From contig NZ_JMLQ01000001.1 of the NCBI RefSeq assembly GCF_000686025.1, forward strand, positions 1 to 64,000: a stretch of 64,000 bases of DNA, in the 5' to 3' direction. The position numbers and the translations under genes are program-made. Below are positions 26,323 to 34,339 of this stretch, piece by piece. Source of the DNA: Rhodococcus sp. UNC23MFCrub1.1. GTDB taxonomy: Bacteria > Actinomycetota > Actinomycetes > Mycobacteriales > Mycobacteriaceae. The notes beneath the pieces were generated by a model. It saw only the letters and a list, made by a program, of their open reading frames with translations, was not told the DNA's origin and made no database searches. The stretch's first letter is position 1, and each line of letters begins with the position of its first letter.

Positions 26323-26538
26323 GTGTCGAAGGACGAGTTCAGCAAGGGCGACAAGGTCGAGTGGAAGACGCACGGCACCACGACCGAAGGCGAGGTGGTC
26401 GAGAAGATCACCTCCGAGACCGAAGCCGGTGGGCGCACGGTCAAGGCGTCGAAGGACGACCCGCAGTACCGAGTGGAGAGTGACAAGTCCGGCAAGGACG
26501 CGGTGCACAAGCCCTCCGCGCTCGATCCGAAGGACTGA
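26323..26538 (+). CDS. DUF2945 (hypervirulence-associated/TUDOR-like) small protein
   Basis: A 71-residue protein with the DUF2945 core FSKGDKVEWKTHGTTTEGEV followed by AGGRTVKASKDDPQYRVES, a small SH3/TUDOR-like barrel. Function is unknown in bacteria. It is highly charged and lacks a signal. The GTG at 26323 was chosen because GGAAGGA lies about eight bases upstream and the domain starts seven residues in. It is transcribed away from the lipoprotein operon. Confidence 0.82.
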   Translation: MSKDEFSKGDKVEWKTHGTTTEGEVVEKITSETEAGGRTVKASKDDPQYRVESDKSGKDAVHKPSALDPKD

Positions 26539-26543
26539 CCCAC

Positions 26544-26663
26544 TCACGCCTGCTCGTCGACGCCGGCTTTCCTCCGCTTCACCTGGTAGAGGTCGGCGTC
26601 GGCGCGTGCGAGAACGGTTCCGTGCCGAACACCAGGTGGCTGGACGCCGTCGACGGACCGCAT
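26544..26663 (-). pseudogene. Remnant of a GGDEF (diguanylate cyclase) C-terminus
   Basis: On the minus strand the last ~40 codons before a TGA at 26544-26546 read GTVLARADADLYQVKRRK, matching the final helix of GGDEF domains (LLARADAALYRAKR). The GGDEF motif and the rest of the domain are absent, and the aminotransferase gene begins beyond it, so this looks like the 3' stump of a lost cyclase gene. The match is short. Confidence 0.45.
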
Positions 26664-26709
26664 GCCGACACGATGCCAGGTTCGGCGGGAGTCGGAAAAC
26701 CGGAGAGGG

Positions 26710-27897
26710 CTACCGCGCGTCGTGCGCCGCGGCCAGGCGTCGCACGGCCTCCTGCAGCTCGGCCTCGGTCGACGTCGCGAAGCAGACGCGCAACGCGGTA
26801 CCGAGTTCGTCGCCATCGGCCGGATCGAAGGCGCGACCGGGAACGTACGCGACGCCGCGGTCCAGCGCTGCCGGCAGCAGCGCCGACGTGTCCGTGCCGT
26901 CGGTGAACTGCACCCACAGGAACATCCCGCCACGGGCCGCATCGACCTCGATCGCCGAACCGAGTTCGCTCCGCAGTGCTCCGACCAACACCTCCGCCCG
27001 TGCCGAGTAGACCGCACGCACGTCGTCCAGATGCTGTCGCAACCACGGCTCGTCGGCGATCAGGTCCGCCGCGACCAGCTGCGTCAACGACGACCCGCAC
27101 AGATCGGCGCTCTGCTTGATCCGCTCCACGGCGTCGCACACCGGTCGGGCCGCGGTGAGCCACCCGACGCGCAACGACGGTGCGAGGATCTTGGACGCCG
27201 AGCCCAGACGGATCACGCGATCGGACGCGATGGGGCCCGGCGGGGGTGCGTCGAACCACACGTCGCCGTAGGGATCGTCGTCGACGACCCAGAAGCCGTA
27301 CCGTTCCGCGAGGTCGACGAGGGCGCGGCGACGCCCGACCGACAGCACTCCCCCGCGAGGATTGTGGAAGTTGCTGACGGTGTGCACGGCGCGAGGGCGC
27401 ACTCCTGACTCGAGCAGCCGCGCGAGGGCATCGGTGTCGGTGCCGTCCGCATCGACCGGGACCGACTCGATGCGGGCACCGACGGCCTGGAACGCTTGCA
27501 GCGCACCGGGATACACCGGTCGATCGACCACGACCACGTCGCCGGGATCGACCAGCACGGACGCGAGCAGGCTGAGCGCCTGCTGGGAGCCGTGGGTCAC
27601 CACCACCGAGGCTGGCGACACCTCGTTGTGGACCAGCGCCGACTCCCGTGCGGCGATCACGTCGCGGAGCCGACGCACCCCCGTGGTCTCCGCGTACTGC
27701 AGGGCCGCGGTGTCGCCGCTCAGTATTCGATGCGTGACCTCGCGAATGACGCTGTGCGGCATGACGTCCGACGAGGGCAGACCGCCGGCGAGGGACAGGA
27801 TGTCAGGCCGCGCGGTCAGCGTGAGCAGGTCACGAATCGCCGATCCGATGATCGCCGAGGCGCGGACGGACAGGGGTGGCAGAACAGAGGACGACAT
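26710..27897 (-). CDS. PLP-dependent aminotransferase, class I/II (LysN/MocR-core type)
   Basis: A 395-residue fold-type I aminotransferase. Family motifs are ILSLAGGLPSSDVMP, YAETTGVRRLRDVIA, the cofactor-binding VVDDDPYGDVWFD and the PLP lysine in LGSASKILAPSLRVGW. It matches the 2-aminoadipate/aromatic aminotransferase group that is also fused in MocR regulators, but has no DNA-binding domain. The donor and acceptor are unknown. The second ATG (27897) was chosen because GGAG lies between the two candidates, just before it. The stop lies about 50 bases from the GGDEF remnant. Confidence 0.82.
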   Translation of the reverse strand: MSSSVLPPLSVRASAIIGSAIRDLLTLTARPDILSLAGGLPSSDVMPHSVIREVTHRILSGDTAALQYAETTGVRRLRDVIAARESALVHNEVSPASVVVTHGSQQALSLLASVLVDPGDVVVVDRPVYPGALQAFQAVGARIESVPVDADGTDTDALARLLESGVRPRAVHTVSNFHNPRGGVLSVGRRRALVDLAERYGFWVVDDDPYGDVWFDAPPPGPIASDRVIRLGSASKILAPSLRVGWLTAARPVCDAVERIKQSADLCGSSLTQLVAADLIADEPWLRQHLDDVRAVYSARAEVLVGALRSELGSAIEVDAARGGMFLWVQFTDGTDTSALLPAALDRGVAYVPGRAFDPADGDELGTALRVCFATSTEAELQEAVRRLAAAHDAR

Positions 27898-27970
27898 GGA
27901 TTCTCCGAGCATCGTGGGACACGAGGCGTCGCGGCGCGCTCACCGGGGTGGGCTCGGAGTCGGTCGTGAC

Positions 27971-28002
27971 GAGAACGGTGCCGCGGGTGGGGCACCGTTC
28001 TC
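27971..28002 (-). terminator. 12-bp perfect hairpin after lpdA / in the aminotransferase leader
   Basis: Arms GAGAACGGTGCC and GGCACCGTTCTC are perfectly complementary around an 8-base loop, 71 bases beyond the lpdA stop. There is no T run. It can end lpdA transcription; a possible aminotransferase promoter nearby would instead place it in the 5' leader of that gene. Confidence 0.5.
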
Positions 28003-28024
28003 GTAGCGTAGCGCGGTGACTCAC

Positions 28025-28040
28025 ACAGTGGAACCACTGT
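28025..28040. promoter_or_regulatory. Palindrome ACAGTGG-AA-CCACTGT upstream of the aminotransferase
   Basis: Seven-base arms are exactly complementary, and related CACAGTG copies flank the site. On the minus strand TTCCAC, which overlaps the palindrome, and TACGCT (28005-28010) are 17 bases apart, so the palindrome would overlap the -35 of a leftward promoter. The regulator is unknown. Confidence 0.35.
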
Positions 28041-28072
28041 CTCACAGTGTGGGATACAATCGAGCGAGGGTG

Positions 28073-29476
28073 TCAGTCCAGATCGTCGTGGCGCATGAGC
28101 TGACGCGCCGCCTCGGTGATCGATCCGGTGAGAGACGGGTAGACCGAGAATGTGGCGGCGAGATCGTTCACCGTCAGGTTGTTCTGCACAGCGATGGCGA
28201 TGGGGAGAATCAGCTCGGACGCGGTGGGAGCGACGACCACTCCGCCGATGACCACACCCGTCGCGGGACGGCAGAAGATCTTGACGAAGCCGCGACGCAG
28301 GCCGGACATCTTGGCGCGGGGGTTCGTGTTCAGCGGCAGCATGACCGTGCGCGCTGGGACGTCCCCGTTGTCGATGGCGGACTGGCCGACACCCACCGTG
28401 GCGATCTCGGGTCGCGTGAACACGGCGGAGGCGACCGTCTTGAGCTTGATGGGGCTGACGCCCTCGCCCAGCGCGTGGTACATCGCGATGCGGCCCTGCA
28501 TGGCGGCGACGGAGGCCAGTGGCAGCAGGCCCGTGCAGTCGCCCGCCGCGTAGATGCCGGGCACGCGGGTACGCGAGACCCGGTCCACGCGAAGGTAACC
28601 GCCGCGGTCGAGCTCGATGCCGACGCTCTCGAGGCCGAGGTTCTGCGTGTTCGGGACGGAGCCGACCGTCATCAGCGCATGCGAACCCTCGACGGTCTTG
28701 CCGTCGGACATCGTCACGACTATGCCGTCGGCGGTGCGGGTCACCGAGTCCGCGCGTGCGTTCTTGATCAACGTGACACCACGCTCGGACAGGACGTCCT
28801 CGAGCACGAGTGCCGCGTCGGCGTCCTCACCGGGAAGGACGCGGTCGCGACTGGACACGACGGTGACCTTGACGCCCATCTCGGTGTACGCGGAGACGAA
28901 CTCGGCTCCGGTCACGCCGGACCCGACCACGATGAGGTGGGTGGGCAGGGAGTCGAGGTCGTAGAGCTGACGCCAGGTCAGAATGCGCTCACCGTCGGGC
29001 TCGGCACCGGGCAGGATGCGCGGGCTCGCACCGGTCGCGATGAGCACGACCTCGGCGTCGATCTCCTGCGTCGACCCGTCCGCCAGGGTGGCCTCCACCT
29101 GGTGGGCGGCCAGGCCGGGCTGCGTGTCCACCACCTTCGCCGTTCCCGACAGCACGGTCACGCCGACCGTCTGCAGACGGGCGCGGATATCGGAGGATTG
29201 AGCCTGCGCAAGGGATTTCACGCGGTTGTGGATCTGCGGCAGGTCGATGGTGGCCGAGGTCGGGTCGAGCTCGATACCGAGGTCGGACGCGCGACGCATG
29301 TCGGTGCGGATGCCGGTCGAGGCGATGAAGGTCTTGGACGGAACACAGTCCCAGAGGACGCAGGCGCCGCCCACTCCGTCGGAGTCGATGAGCGTCACCG
29401 TCCCGCCGTGCTGGGAGGCGACCAGAGCGGCCTCGTATCCGGCCGGTCCGCCTCCGATGATCACGATGCGGGTCAT
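28073..29476 (-). CDS. lpdA: NAD(P)H quinone reductase, flavoprotein disulfide reductase family
   Basis: A 467-residue FAD protein of the dihydrolipoamide dehydrogenase superfamily. It has the FAD motif IIGGGPAGYEAA, the CVLWDCVPSKTF region, the NAD(P) motif VVGSGVTGAEF and the second FAD motif IYAAGDCTG. The CxxxxC pair of true lipoamide dehydrogenases is altered to CVLWDC, as in M. tuberculosis LpdA (Rv3303c), which reduces quinones with NAD(P)H. GGAGGA lies before the ATG. It diverges from the cyclotransferase-like gene. Confidence 0.9.
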   Translation of the reverse strand: MTRIVIIGGGPAGYEAALVASQHGGTVTLIDSDGVGGACVLWDCVPSKTFIASTGIRTDMRRASDLGIELDPTSATIDLPQIHNRVKSLAQAQSSDIRARLQTVGVTVLSGTAKVVDTQPGLAAHQVEATLADGSTQEIDAEVVLIATGASPRILPGAEPDGERILTWRQLYDLDSLPTHLIVVGSGVTGAEFVSAYTEMGVKVTVVSSRDRVLPGEDADAALVLEDVLSERGVTLIKNARADSVTRTADGIVVTMSDGKTVEGSHALMTVGSVPNTQNLGLESVGIELDRGGYLRVDRVSRTRVPGIYAAGDCTGLLPLASVAAMQGRIAMYHALGEGVSPIKLKTVASAVFTRPEIATVGVGQSAIDNGDVPARTVMLPLNTNPRAKMSGLRRGFVKIFCRPATGVVIGGVVVAPTASELILPIAIAVQNNLTVNDLAATFSVYPSLTGSITEAARQLMRHDDLD

Positions 29477-29624
29477 TCGTCCTCCGTTGCGGGTTTTCGG
29501 GAGAGTCCTGGCGAGTGAGGGTTGCTCACAGCATCAAACCTATTCCACGGGGTGCCGCGGCTGCACGTCAGGCCGAGCCCATATCGGTGGGCACCTCGAT
29601 CCGCGCGAATCGGGTACGACGGTT

Positions 29625-29630
29625 TAGGCT
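29625..29630 (+). promoter_or_regulatory. Leaderless -10 box (TAGGCT) for the cyclotransferase-like gene
   Basis: TAGGCT is followed by seven bases and then the GTG at 29638, so this gene probably gives a leaderless transcript, and the spacing supports the GTG start. Confidence 0.5.
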
Positions 29631-29637
29631 GACCGCC

Positions 29638-30105
29638 GTGCCGATCTATGCCGCTTACGGCTCCAACATGCACCCCGAGCAGATGCTCGAGCGGTGCCCC
29701 CACTCCCCTGCGGCCGGAACCGGGTGGTTGCCGGGGTGGCGTCTGACCTTCGGCGGCGGCGACATCGGCTGGGAGGGCGCGCTCGCGACCGTCGTGGAGG
29801 ACCCCGACTCGAAGGTGTTCGTCGTGCTCTACGACGTCTCACCGGAGGACGAGGAGAGCCTCGACCGGTGGGAGGGTTCCGAGCTCGGCATCCACCGCAA
29901 GATCCGCCTCCGCGTCGAGACGGACGACGAACCCGTCCTGGCGTGGCTCTACGTGCTCGACGCCTACGAGGGTGGGCTGCCCTCGGCGCGCTATCTCGGC
30001 GTCATGGCCGAGGCTGCGGAGATCGCCGGCGCCCCGGCCGACTACGTGCGCGACCTGCGCACCCGCAACAGCCGCAACGTCGGCCCCGGGACCTCGTCGC
30101 TCTGA
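29638..30105 (+). CDS. Gamma-glutamylcyclotransferase-like protein
   Basis: A 155-residue protein of the GGCT/AIG2 fold. The signature YGSNMHPEQM occurs at the start, VFVVLYDVSPEDEESLDRWEG holds the catalytic-type glutamate, and SARYLGVMAEAAE is typical of the C-terminus. It may cleave gamma-glutamyl amines to 5-oxoproline, but many bacterial members are uncharacterised. It corresponds in position and sequence type to Rv3304. The 3' end enters a tandem repeat shared with the convergent amiA1 gene. Confidence 0.83.
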   Translation: MPIYAAYGSNMHPEQMLERCPHSPAAGTGWLPGWRLTFGGGDIGWEGALATVVEDPDSKVFVVLYDVSPEDEESLDRWEGSELGIHRKIRLRVETDDEPVLAWLYVLDAYEGGLPSARYLGVMAEAAEIAGAPADYVRDLRTRNSRNVGPGTSSL

Positions 30106-30150
30106 TCCTCGGGCAGCTCTGATTCTCGGGCAGCTCTGATTCTCAGGCGA
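30100..30150. repeat. 17-bp tandem repeat, three copies
   Basis: Three copies (30100-30116, 30117-30133, 30134-30150) of the unit CTCTGATTCTCGGGCAG, the first with one change and the last with two or three. The first contains the stop of the cyclotransferase-like gene and the third covers the amiA1 stop. Because 17 is not a multiple of 3, the three TGA triplets fall in three different reading frames. Confidence 0.85.
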
Positions 30151-31309
30151 CGGGGTCGTCTCCCAGTCCCAGCGCCAGTGCCGTCATCGTGCGGACACCG
30201 ACGGCCAGCGCACGCTCGTCCAGGTCGAACGTCGGCTGATGGATGTCGAGCTGGGGTCCGACGCCCGACCACACGCCGAGACGCGCCATCGCGCCCGGCA
30301 CGTGCTCCAGGTACCACGAGAAGTCCTCGCCGCCGCCGGACTGTGCGGTGTCGGCCAGGGCATCCGGGCCCAGCGAGCGGATGGCCGCCTCGAAGCGCCG
30401 GGTGGCGTGTTCGTCGTTGACCACCGGTGGCACGCCGCGGCGGTAGTGCACCTCGTACTTCACGCCGGTGGGCGCGAGCACGCCGGCGACGATCTCCTGC
30501 ACCAGCGGCTCGAGCAGTGCCCACGTCTCGTGGTCGCCCGTCCGGACCGTGCCCGTGAGCATCCCCTTCTGCGGGATGGCGTTCGGGGCCTGACCTGCGA
30601 CGACTGCGCCCCACACCATGACGGTGCTGGTGCGCGGGTCGACGCGGCGGCTCAGCAGTCCCGGCAGACCGGTGATGACCGTGCCCAGCGCGTACACCAG
30701 GTCGGACGTCAGGTGCGGACGGGAGGTGTGTCCGCCGGCCGAGTCCAACCGCAGTTCCACGGTGTCCGCCGCGGAGGTGATCGCGCCCACGCGGATGCCG
30801 ACGCGTCCGACCTCGAGACGGGGATCGCAGTGCAGCGCGTAGATCTGCGACACGCTCTCCAGCGCGCCCGCGGCCACCATGTCGAGAGCGCCCCCGGGCA
30901 TGACTTCCTCGGCGGGCTGGAAGATCAGCCGGACGCCGTGCGGCAGCGAGTCGAGTGAGGCCAGCGCCAGCCCGGTCGCCAGCAGAACCGTCGTGTGGGC
31001 GTCGTGTCCGCACGCATGGGACACACCCGGGACCGTCGACGAGTACTCGGCGCCGGTGAACTCCGTCAGGGGCAGCGCGTCCATGTCGGCCCGGAGAGCG
31101 ACGCGCGGACCGGCGGGGCCGATGTCGCAGATGACGCCGCTGCCACTGGGAAGCACCACCGGGGACAGTCCCGCGGCGGTGAGGGTCTCGGCGACGAACT
31201 TGGTCGTCTCGAATTCCTGCCTGGCCAGCTCGGGGTGCATGTGGATCCGTCGACGCCACGTCACGAGATCCGCCCCGTGTGCTGCGATCCAGGCGTCGGC
31301 CGGATTCAT
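30143..31309 (-). CDS. amiA1: M20-family amidohydrolase
   Basis: A 388-residue zinc peptidase/amidohydrolase of the M20D group that cleaves N-acyl amino acids or similar amides. The metal site shows ADMDALPLTE, HACGHDAHTTVLLATG and the catalytic FQPAEEVMPGGA; the dimerisation domain carries GGHTSRPH. Overlap of 4 bases with the upstream amiB1 gene indicates coupling. Order and type match Rv3305c (amiA1). Substrate is unknown. Confidence 0.88.
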   Translation of the reverse strand: MNPADAWIAAHGADLVTWRRRIHMHPELARQEFETTKFVAETLTAAGLSPVVLPSGSGVICDIGPAGPRVALRADMDALPLTEFTGAEYSSTVPGVSHACGHDAHTTVLLATGLALASLDSLPHGVRLIFQPAEEVMPGGALDMVAAGALESVSQIYALHCDPRLEVGRVGIRVGAITSAADTVELRLDSAGGHTSRPHLTSDLVYALGTVITGLPGLLSRRVDPRTSTVMVWGAVVAGQAPNAIPQKGMLTGTVRTGDHETWALLEPLVQEIVAGVLAPTGVKYEVHYRRGVPPVVNDEHATRRFEAAIRSLGPDALADTAQSGGGEDFSWYLEHVPGAMARLGVWSGVGPQLDIHQPTFDLDERALAVGVRTMTALALGLGDDPVA

Positions 31310-32478
31310 CGTCGTACCGTCCTCTCGTGTGTGCCCTCGACGAGTCGAGAGCGTTGCTGTGGGTCGGTGGCCGCCGCGACGGCCACCCGAGCGAGGGCGC
31401 GGGCCCCGTCGACGACGGCGCGGTCGGCCGACTCGGTGATGCACGCCGTGGTGAAACCTGGCTGGTGAGTGACCGCGCCGCCGGAATCGAGACCGATCAC
31501 CGGATGGATGCCCGGGATCCGCGCGGTGACGTTGCCCATGTCCGTGCTGCCGAACGGGCGCGAGGTCTCGAACTCCTCGGGAACCAGTGCGCGACCGAGA
31601 GTGCTTGCGACACGACGGTATTCGGCCACCAGCCAGGGATCGGGAGTGAGTTCGGTGTAGGTCGGGGACACGGTGACGATCTCGTGGGTGCACCCGGTGG
31701 CCACCGCTCCGGCCTCGAAACATCCCCGCGCGCGGCGATCGAGATCGGCGAGTGCCTCGGCAGTGTCCGCGCGCAGGTAGTAGAACATCTCCGCCGATCC
31801 GGGGACGATGTTCGGGGCGGTGCCGGCGTGACCGACGATGCCGTGGATCTGCTGACCCGGGCGCAGATGCTGGCGCAACAGGCCGACACCGACCTGCGCG
31901 ACGGTGACGGCGTCGCCCGCGTTGATGCCCCACTCGGGCGCCGCGGAGGCGTGCGCTTCACGCCCTGCGTATCGAACGGCGATGTCCGACAGCGCGAGTG
32001 AGCGCGCGGCGGCGATGTCGAGCGGACCGGGGTGCACCATCATCGCCAGCGAGACGTCGTCGAACACCCCGGCGTCGAGCATGAGGACCTTGCCGCCGCC
32101 GGACTCCTCGGCCGGGGTGCCGAGCACCCGGACGGTCAGCCCCAGCTCGTCGGCGACCGACGCGAGGGCCAGCCCCGCACCGACCGCCGACGCCGCGATG
32201 ATGTTGTGTCCACAGGCGTGGCCGATCTCCGGCAGTGCGTCGTACTCGGCGCACACGGCGACCACCAGCTCGCCCGAACCGTAGGTCGCGTCGAATGCCG
32301 TCGGCAGGCCCGCGACGCCCCGCCGCACCTCGAATCCGCCACCTGCGAGCAGATCGGCCGTCGCCGCCGACGCGAAGTGCTCCTCGAAGGCCAGTTCCGG
32401 ACGCGCGTGTACGGCGTGCGACAGGGCGACGAGATCGCCGGTCGCGGCGTCGAGAACGGAATCGAGGGTCGAGGACAC
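31306..32478 (-). CDS. amiB1: M20-family amidohydrolase
   Basis: A 390-residue M20 amidohydrolase related to p-aminobenzoyl-glutamate hydrolases. Motifs are CAEYDALPEIGHACGHNII (zinc ligands), GTPAEESGGGKVLML with the catalytic Glu pair, and GREAHASAAPEWGINA in the lid domain. It precedes amiA1 with a 4-base overlap and follows the enoyl-CoA hydratase-like gene by 13 bases, so the three probably share a transcript. Corresponds to Rv3306c. Confidence 0.88.
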   Translation of the reverse strand: MSSTLDSVLDAATGDLVALSHAVHARPELAFEEHFASAATADLLAGGGFEVRRGVAGLPTAFDATYGSGELVVAVCAEYDALPEIGHACGHNIIAASAVGAGLALASVADELGLTVRVLGTPAEESGGGKVLMLDAGVFDDVSLAMMVHPGPLDIAAARSLALSDIAVRYAGREAHASAAPEWGINAGDAVTVAQVGVGLLRQHLRPGQQIHGIVGHAGTAPNIVPGSAEMFYYLRADTAEALADLDRRARGCFEAGAVATGCTHEIVTVSPTYTELTPDPWLVAEYRRVASTLGRALVPEEFETSRPFGSTDMGNVTARIPGIHPVIGLDSGGAVTHQPGFTTACITESADRAVVDGARALARVAVAAATDPQQRSRLVEGTHERTVRR

Positions 32479-32491
32479 GGGACTCAGTGTG

Positions 32492-33193
32492 TCACTGCCC
32501 CAGTGAGAAGGTGCTCTCCGCCGTGGGGACGGACAGCGCGGCGAGGGTGCGCACGTGGATGCTGTCCTTGATGGACGTGAGGTTGGCGCCGCGGGTGGAC
32601 ACCCGTTCGGCCGCCTGCGCCACCGCGGTGGTCAGCAGCTCGTCCTCGCCGGCGACGGCCTGCACGATGCCGAACTCGAGAGCGTCCGCGCCGCCGTAGC
32701 GACGGCCGGTGGTCATCGCGTCGATCATGGTCCGACTCGGCAGGCGCTCGGCCAGCAGCGTCGACATGCCCTCGGTGAACGGCATGCCGAGGTTCACCTC
32801 GGGAAGGCAGAAGAAGCCCCGGTCCGCGCGCATGACGGACGTGTCGTGGCACAGGGCGAGCATCGCGCCGGCGCCGAAGGCATGGCCCTGTACGGCGGCG
32901 ACCGTGGCCATCGGGAAGCGCAGCAGCCGGGTGTAGACGGTGTGCACCAGGTCGAGGTACTCCGGAATGGAGTCCGCGTGGCTGAACAGGTAGTCGGTGT
33001 CCAGGCCGTTCGAGTAGAACTTGCCGCCGCCGACGGTCACCAACGCGGCCGGACCCTCCGACGCCTCGGCCTCGTCGAGGAGCGTGTGCACCTGCTCGAT
33101 CCACTCCGGGTGGAAGCGGTTCTCCGGGTTGACGCCGTCGGCGTGGGCGAGGCTGAGGACGAAGACGTCTCCGTGGCGATCGAGTGAAGGCAT
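32492..33193 (-). CDS. Enoyl-CoA hydratase/isomerase-family protein
   Basis: A 233-residue crotonase-fold protein. The core HAFGAGAMLALCHDTSVMRA gives the oxyanion-hole loop, followed by FFCLPEVNLGMPFTEGM. It is short compared with standard enoyl-CoA hydratases (~255-260) and resembles the isomerase-type branch (delta3,delta2-enoyl-CoA isomerase); which catalytic acid is used is not clear. It is the first gene of the leftward group with amiB1 and amiA1. Confidence 0.78.
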   Translation of the reverse strand: MPSLDRHGDVFVLSLAHADGVNPENRFHPEWIEQVHTLLDEAEASEGPAALVTVGGGKFYSNGLDTDYLFSHADSIPEYLDLVHTVYTRLLRFPMATVAAVQGHAFGAGAMLALCHDTSVMRADRGFFCLPEVNLGMPFTEGMSTLLAERLPSRTMIDAMTTGRRYGGADALEFGIVQAVAGEDELLTTAVAQAAERVSTRGANLTSIKDSIHVRTLAALSVPTAESTFSLGQ

Positions 33194-33282
33194 GGACGGA
33201 TGGTACTCGTCGGTAACCAGACCCCGATCGACGCCGGCGACGCTCGGTTGCGCGGGACCGATTTCCGGAGGACCGTGCAGTC

Positions 33283-33435
33283 ATGGCTCTCGCGGCGATC
33301 CTCCAGCTCGGTGTGATCGTGCTGCTCGCAGCCCTCTCCGCGATGCTGTTGTTCGTCGGCGCGTTCGGATCGGGCGCCGTGATCGCCTCGGCCGCGTCTG
33401 TGTGGTTCTGGCGTCTCTACCGAGCCCACACCTGA
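33283..33435 (+). CDS. Small 50-aa membrane protein
   Basis: An ATG followed by 50 codons encodes a peptide that is almost entirely hydrophobic: [20 protein letters not shown] forms one long membrane segment and [13 protein letters not shown] a second, ending RLYRAHT. A GGAGG lies 11 bases upstream of the ATG, slightly far. It stands between the enoyl-CoA hydratase-like gene and the nucleoside phosphorylase gene. No family is recognised, but codon use and hydrophobicity fit a real small membrane protein. Confidence 0.5.
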   Translation: MALAAILQLGVIVLLAALSAMLLFVGAFGSGAVIASAASVWFWRLYRAHT

Positions 33436-33480
33436 CACTCCGCCGTCTCGCCTGCCGCAGCGAACACCCGCCCGCGGCGA

Positions 33481-33486
33481 TAGGGT
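33481..33486 (+). promoter_or_regulatory. Leaderless -10 box (TAGGGT) for the nucleoside phosphorylase
   Basis: TAGGGT ends seven bases before the GTG at 33494. No Shine-Dalgarno is present, so translation probably starts on a leaderless message. Confidence 0.55.
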
Positions 33487-33493
33487 CGGACGT

Positions 33494-34339
33494 GTGAGCA
33501 CTCCCCCCGTACCGGCCGACTCGGAGAACGCACTCGTCGATCCCGAGACCGATCCCACCGGAGCCGCGGAGGCGGCCGCCGCCGCCCTGGCCCGGATCAC
33601 CGGCATCGCCGAGCATCCCGTGGCAGTGGTCCTCGGATCCGGGTGGCAGAAGGCCGCGGAGCAGTTCGGCACACCCCAGCACATCGTTCCCATGTCCTCG
33701 CTGCCCGGCTTCGCCGCACCGAAGGCGCTGGGCCACTCCAACGCCATGTGGTCCGTGGACGTCGAGGGCACACAGGTCCTGATCCTGCTCGGGCGCACCC
33801 ACGCGTACGAGGGACATCATCTCGGCCGCGTGGTCCATCCCGTCCGCACGGCGGCCGCCGCCGGCGCTCGCACCATCGTCCTGACCAACGCGGCGGGCGG
33901 CATCCGTGAGGGCATGGCTGTCGGCGATCCCGTGCTGATCTCCGACCACCTCAACCTGACGGCGCGGTCACCGCTGATCGGCGCCCAGTTCGTCGATCTG
34001 GTCGACGCGTACTCGGCCGACCTGCGCGAGGTGGCCCGAGGAATCGACCCGAGCCTGACCGACGGCGTCTACGCCGGACTGCCCGGCCCGCACTACGAGA
34101 CGCCCGCCGAGATCCGCATGCTCCGCACGCTGGGCGCCGACCTCGTCGGCATGTCCACGGTGCACGAGACCATCGCGGCTCGGGGTGCGGGTGCCCGTGT
34201 CCTCGGTATCTCGCTGGTGACCAACCTCGCGGCCGGTATGACCGGCGAGCATCTGGACGGCGACGAGGTGATCGCCGCCGGCGCCGCCTCGGCCGAGCGG
34301 ATGGGAACTCTGCTGCGACGGCTGGTCCCGCAACTGTGA
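33494..34339 (+). CDS. Purine-nucleoside phosphorylase
   Basis: A 281-residue trimeric-type PNP that cleaves inosine, guanosine and their deoxy forms with phosphate. Signatures are [43 protein letters not shown], and [13 protein letters not shown] with the phosphate and base site residues; [11 protein letters not shown] follows. Its location before pmmB matches Rv3307. The stop overlaps the GTG of pmmB by 4 bases, so the salvage and sugar-phosphate genes are coupled. Confidence 0.93.
   Translation: MSTPPVPADSENALVDPETDPTGAAEAAAAALARITGIAEHPVAVVLGSGWQKAAEQFGTPQHIVPMSSLPGFAAPKALGHSNAMWSVDVEGTQVLILLGRTHAYEGHHLGRVVHPVRTAAAAGARTIVLTNAAGGIREGMAVGDPVLISDHLNLTARSPLIGAQFVDLVDAYSADLREVARGIDPSLTDGVYAGLPGPHYETPAEIRMLRTLGADLVGMSTVHETIAARGAGARVLGISLVTNLAAGMTGEHLDGDEVIAAGAASAERMGTLLRRLVPQL

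Noticed and set aside
28055-28060. TACAAT -10 box reading rightward into lpdA
   Set aside because: It would only give an antisense transcript of lpdA, and no -35 is found at the right distance.
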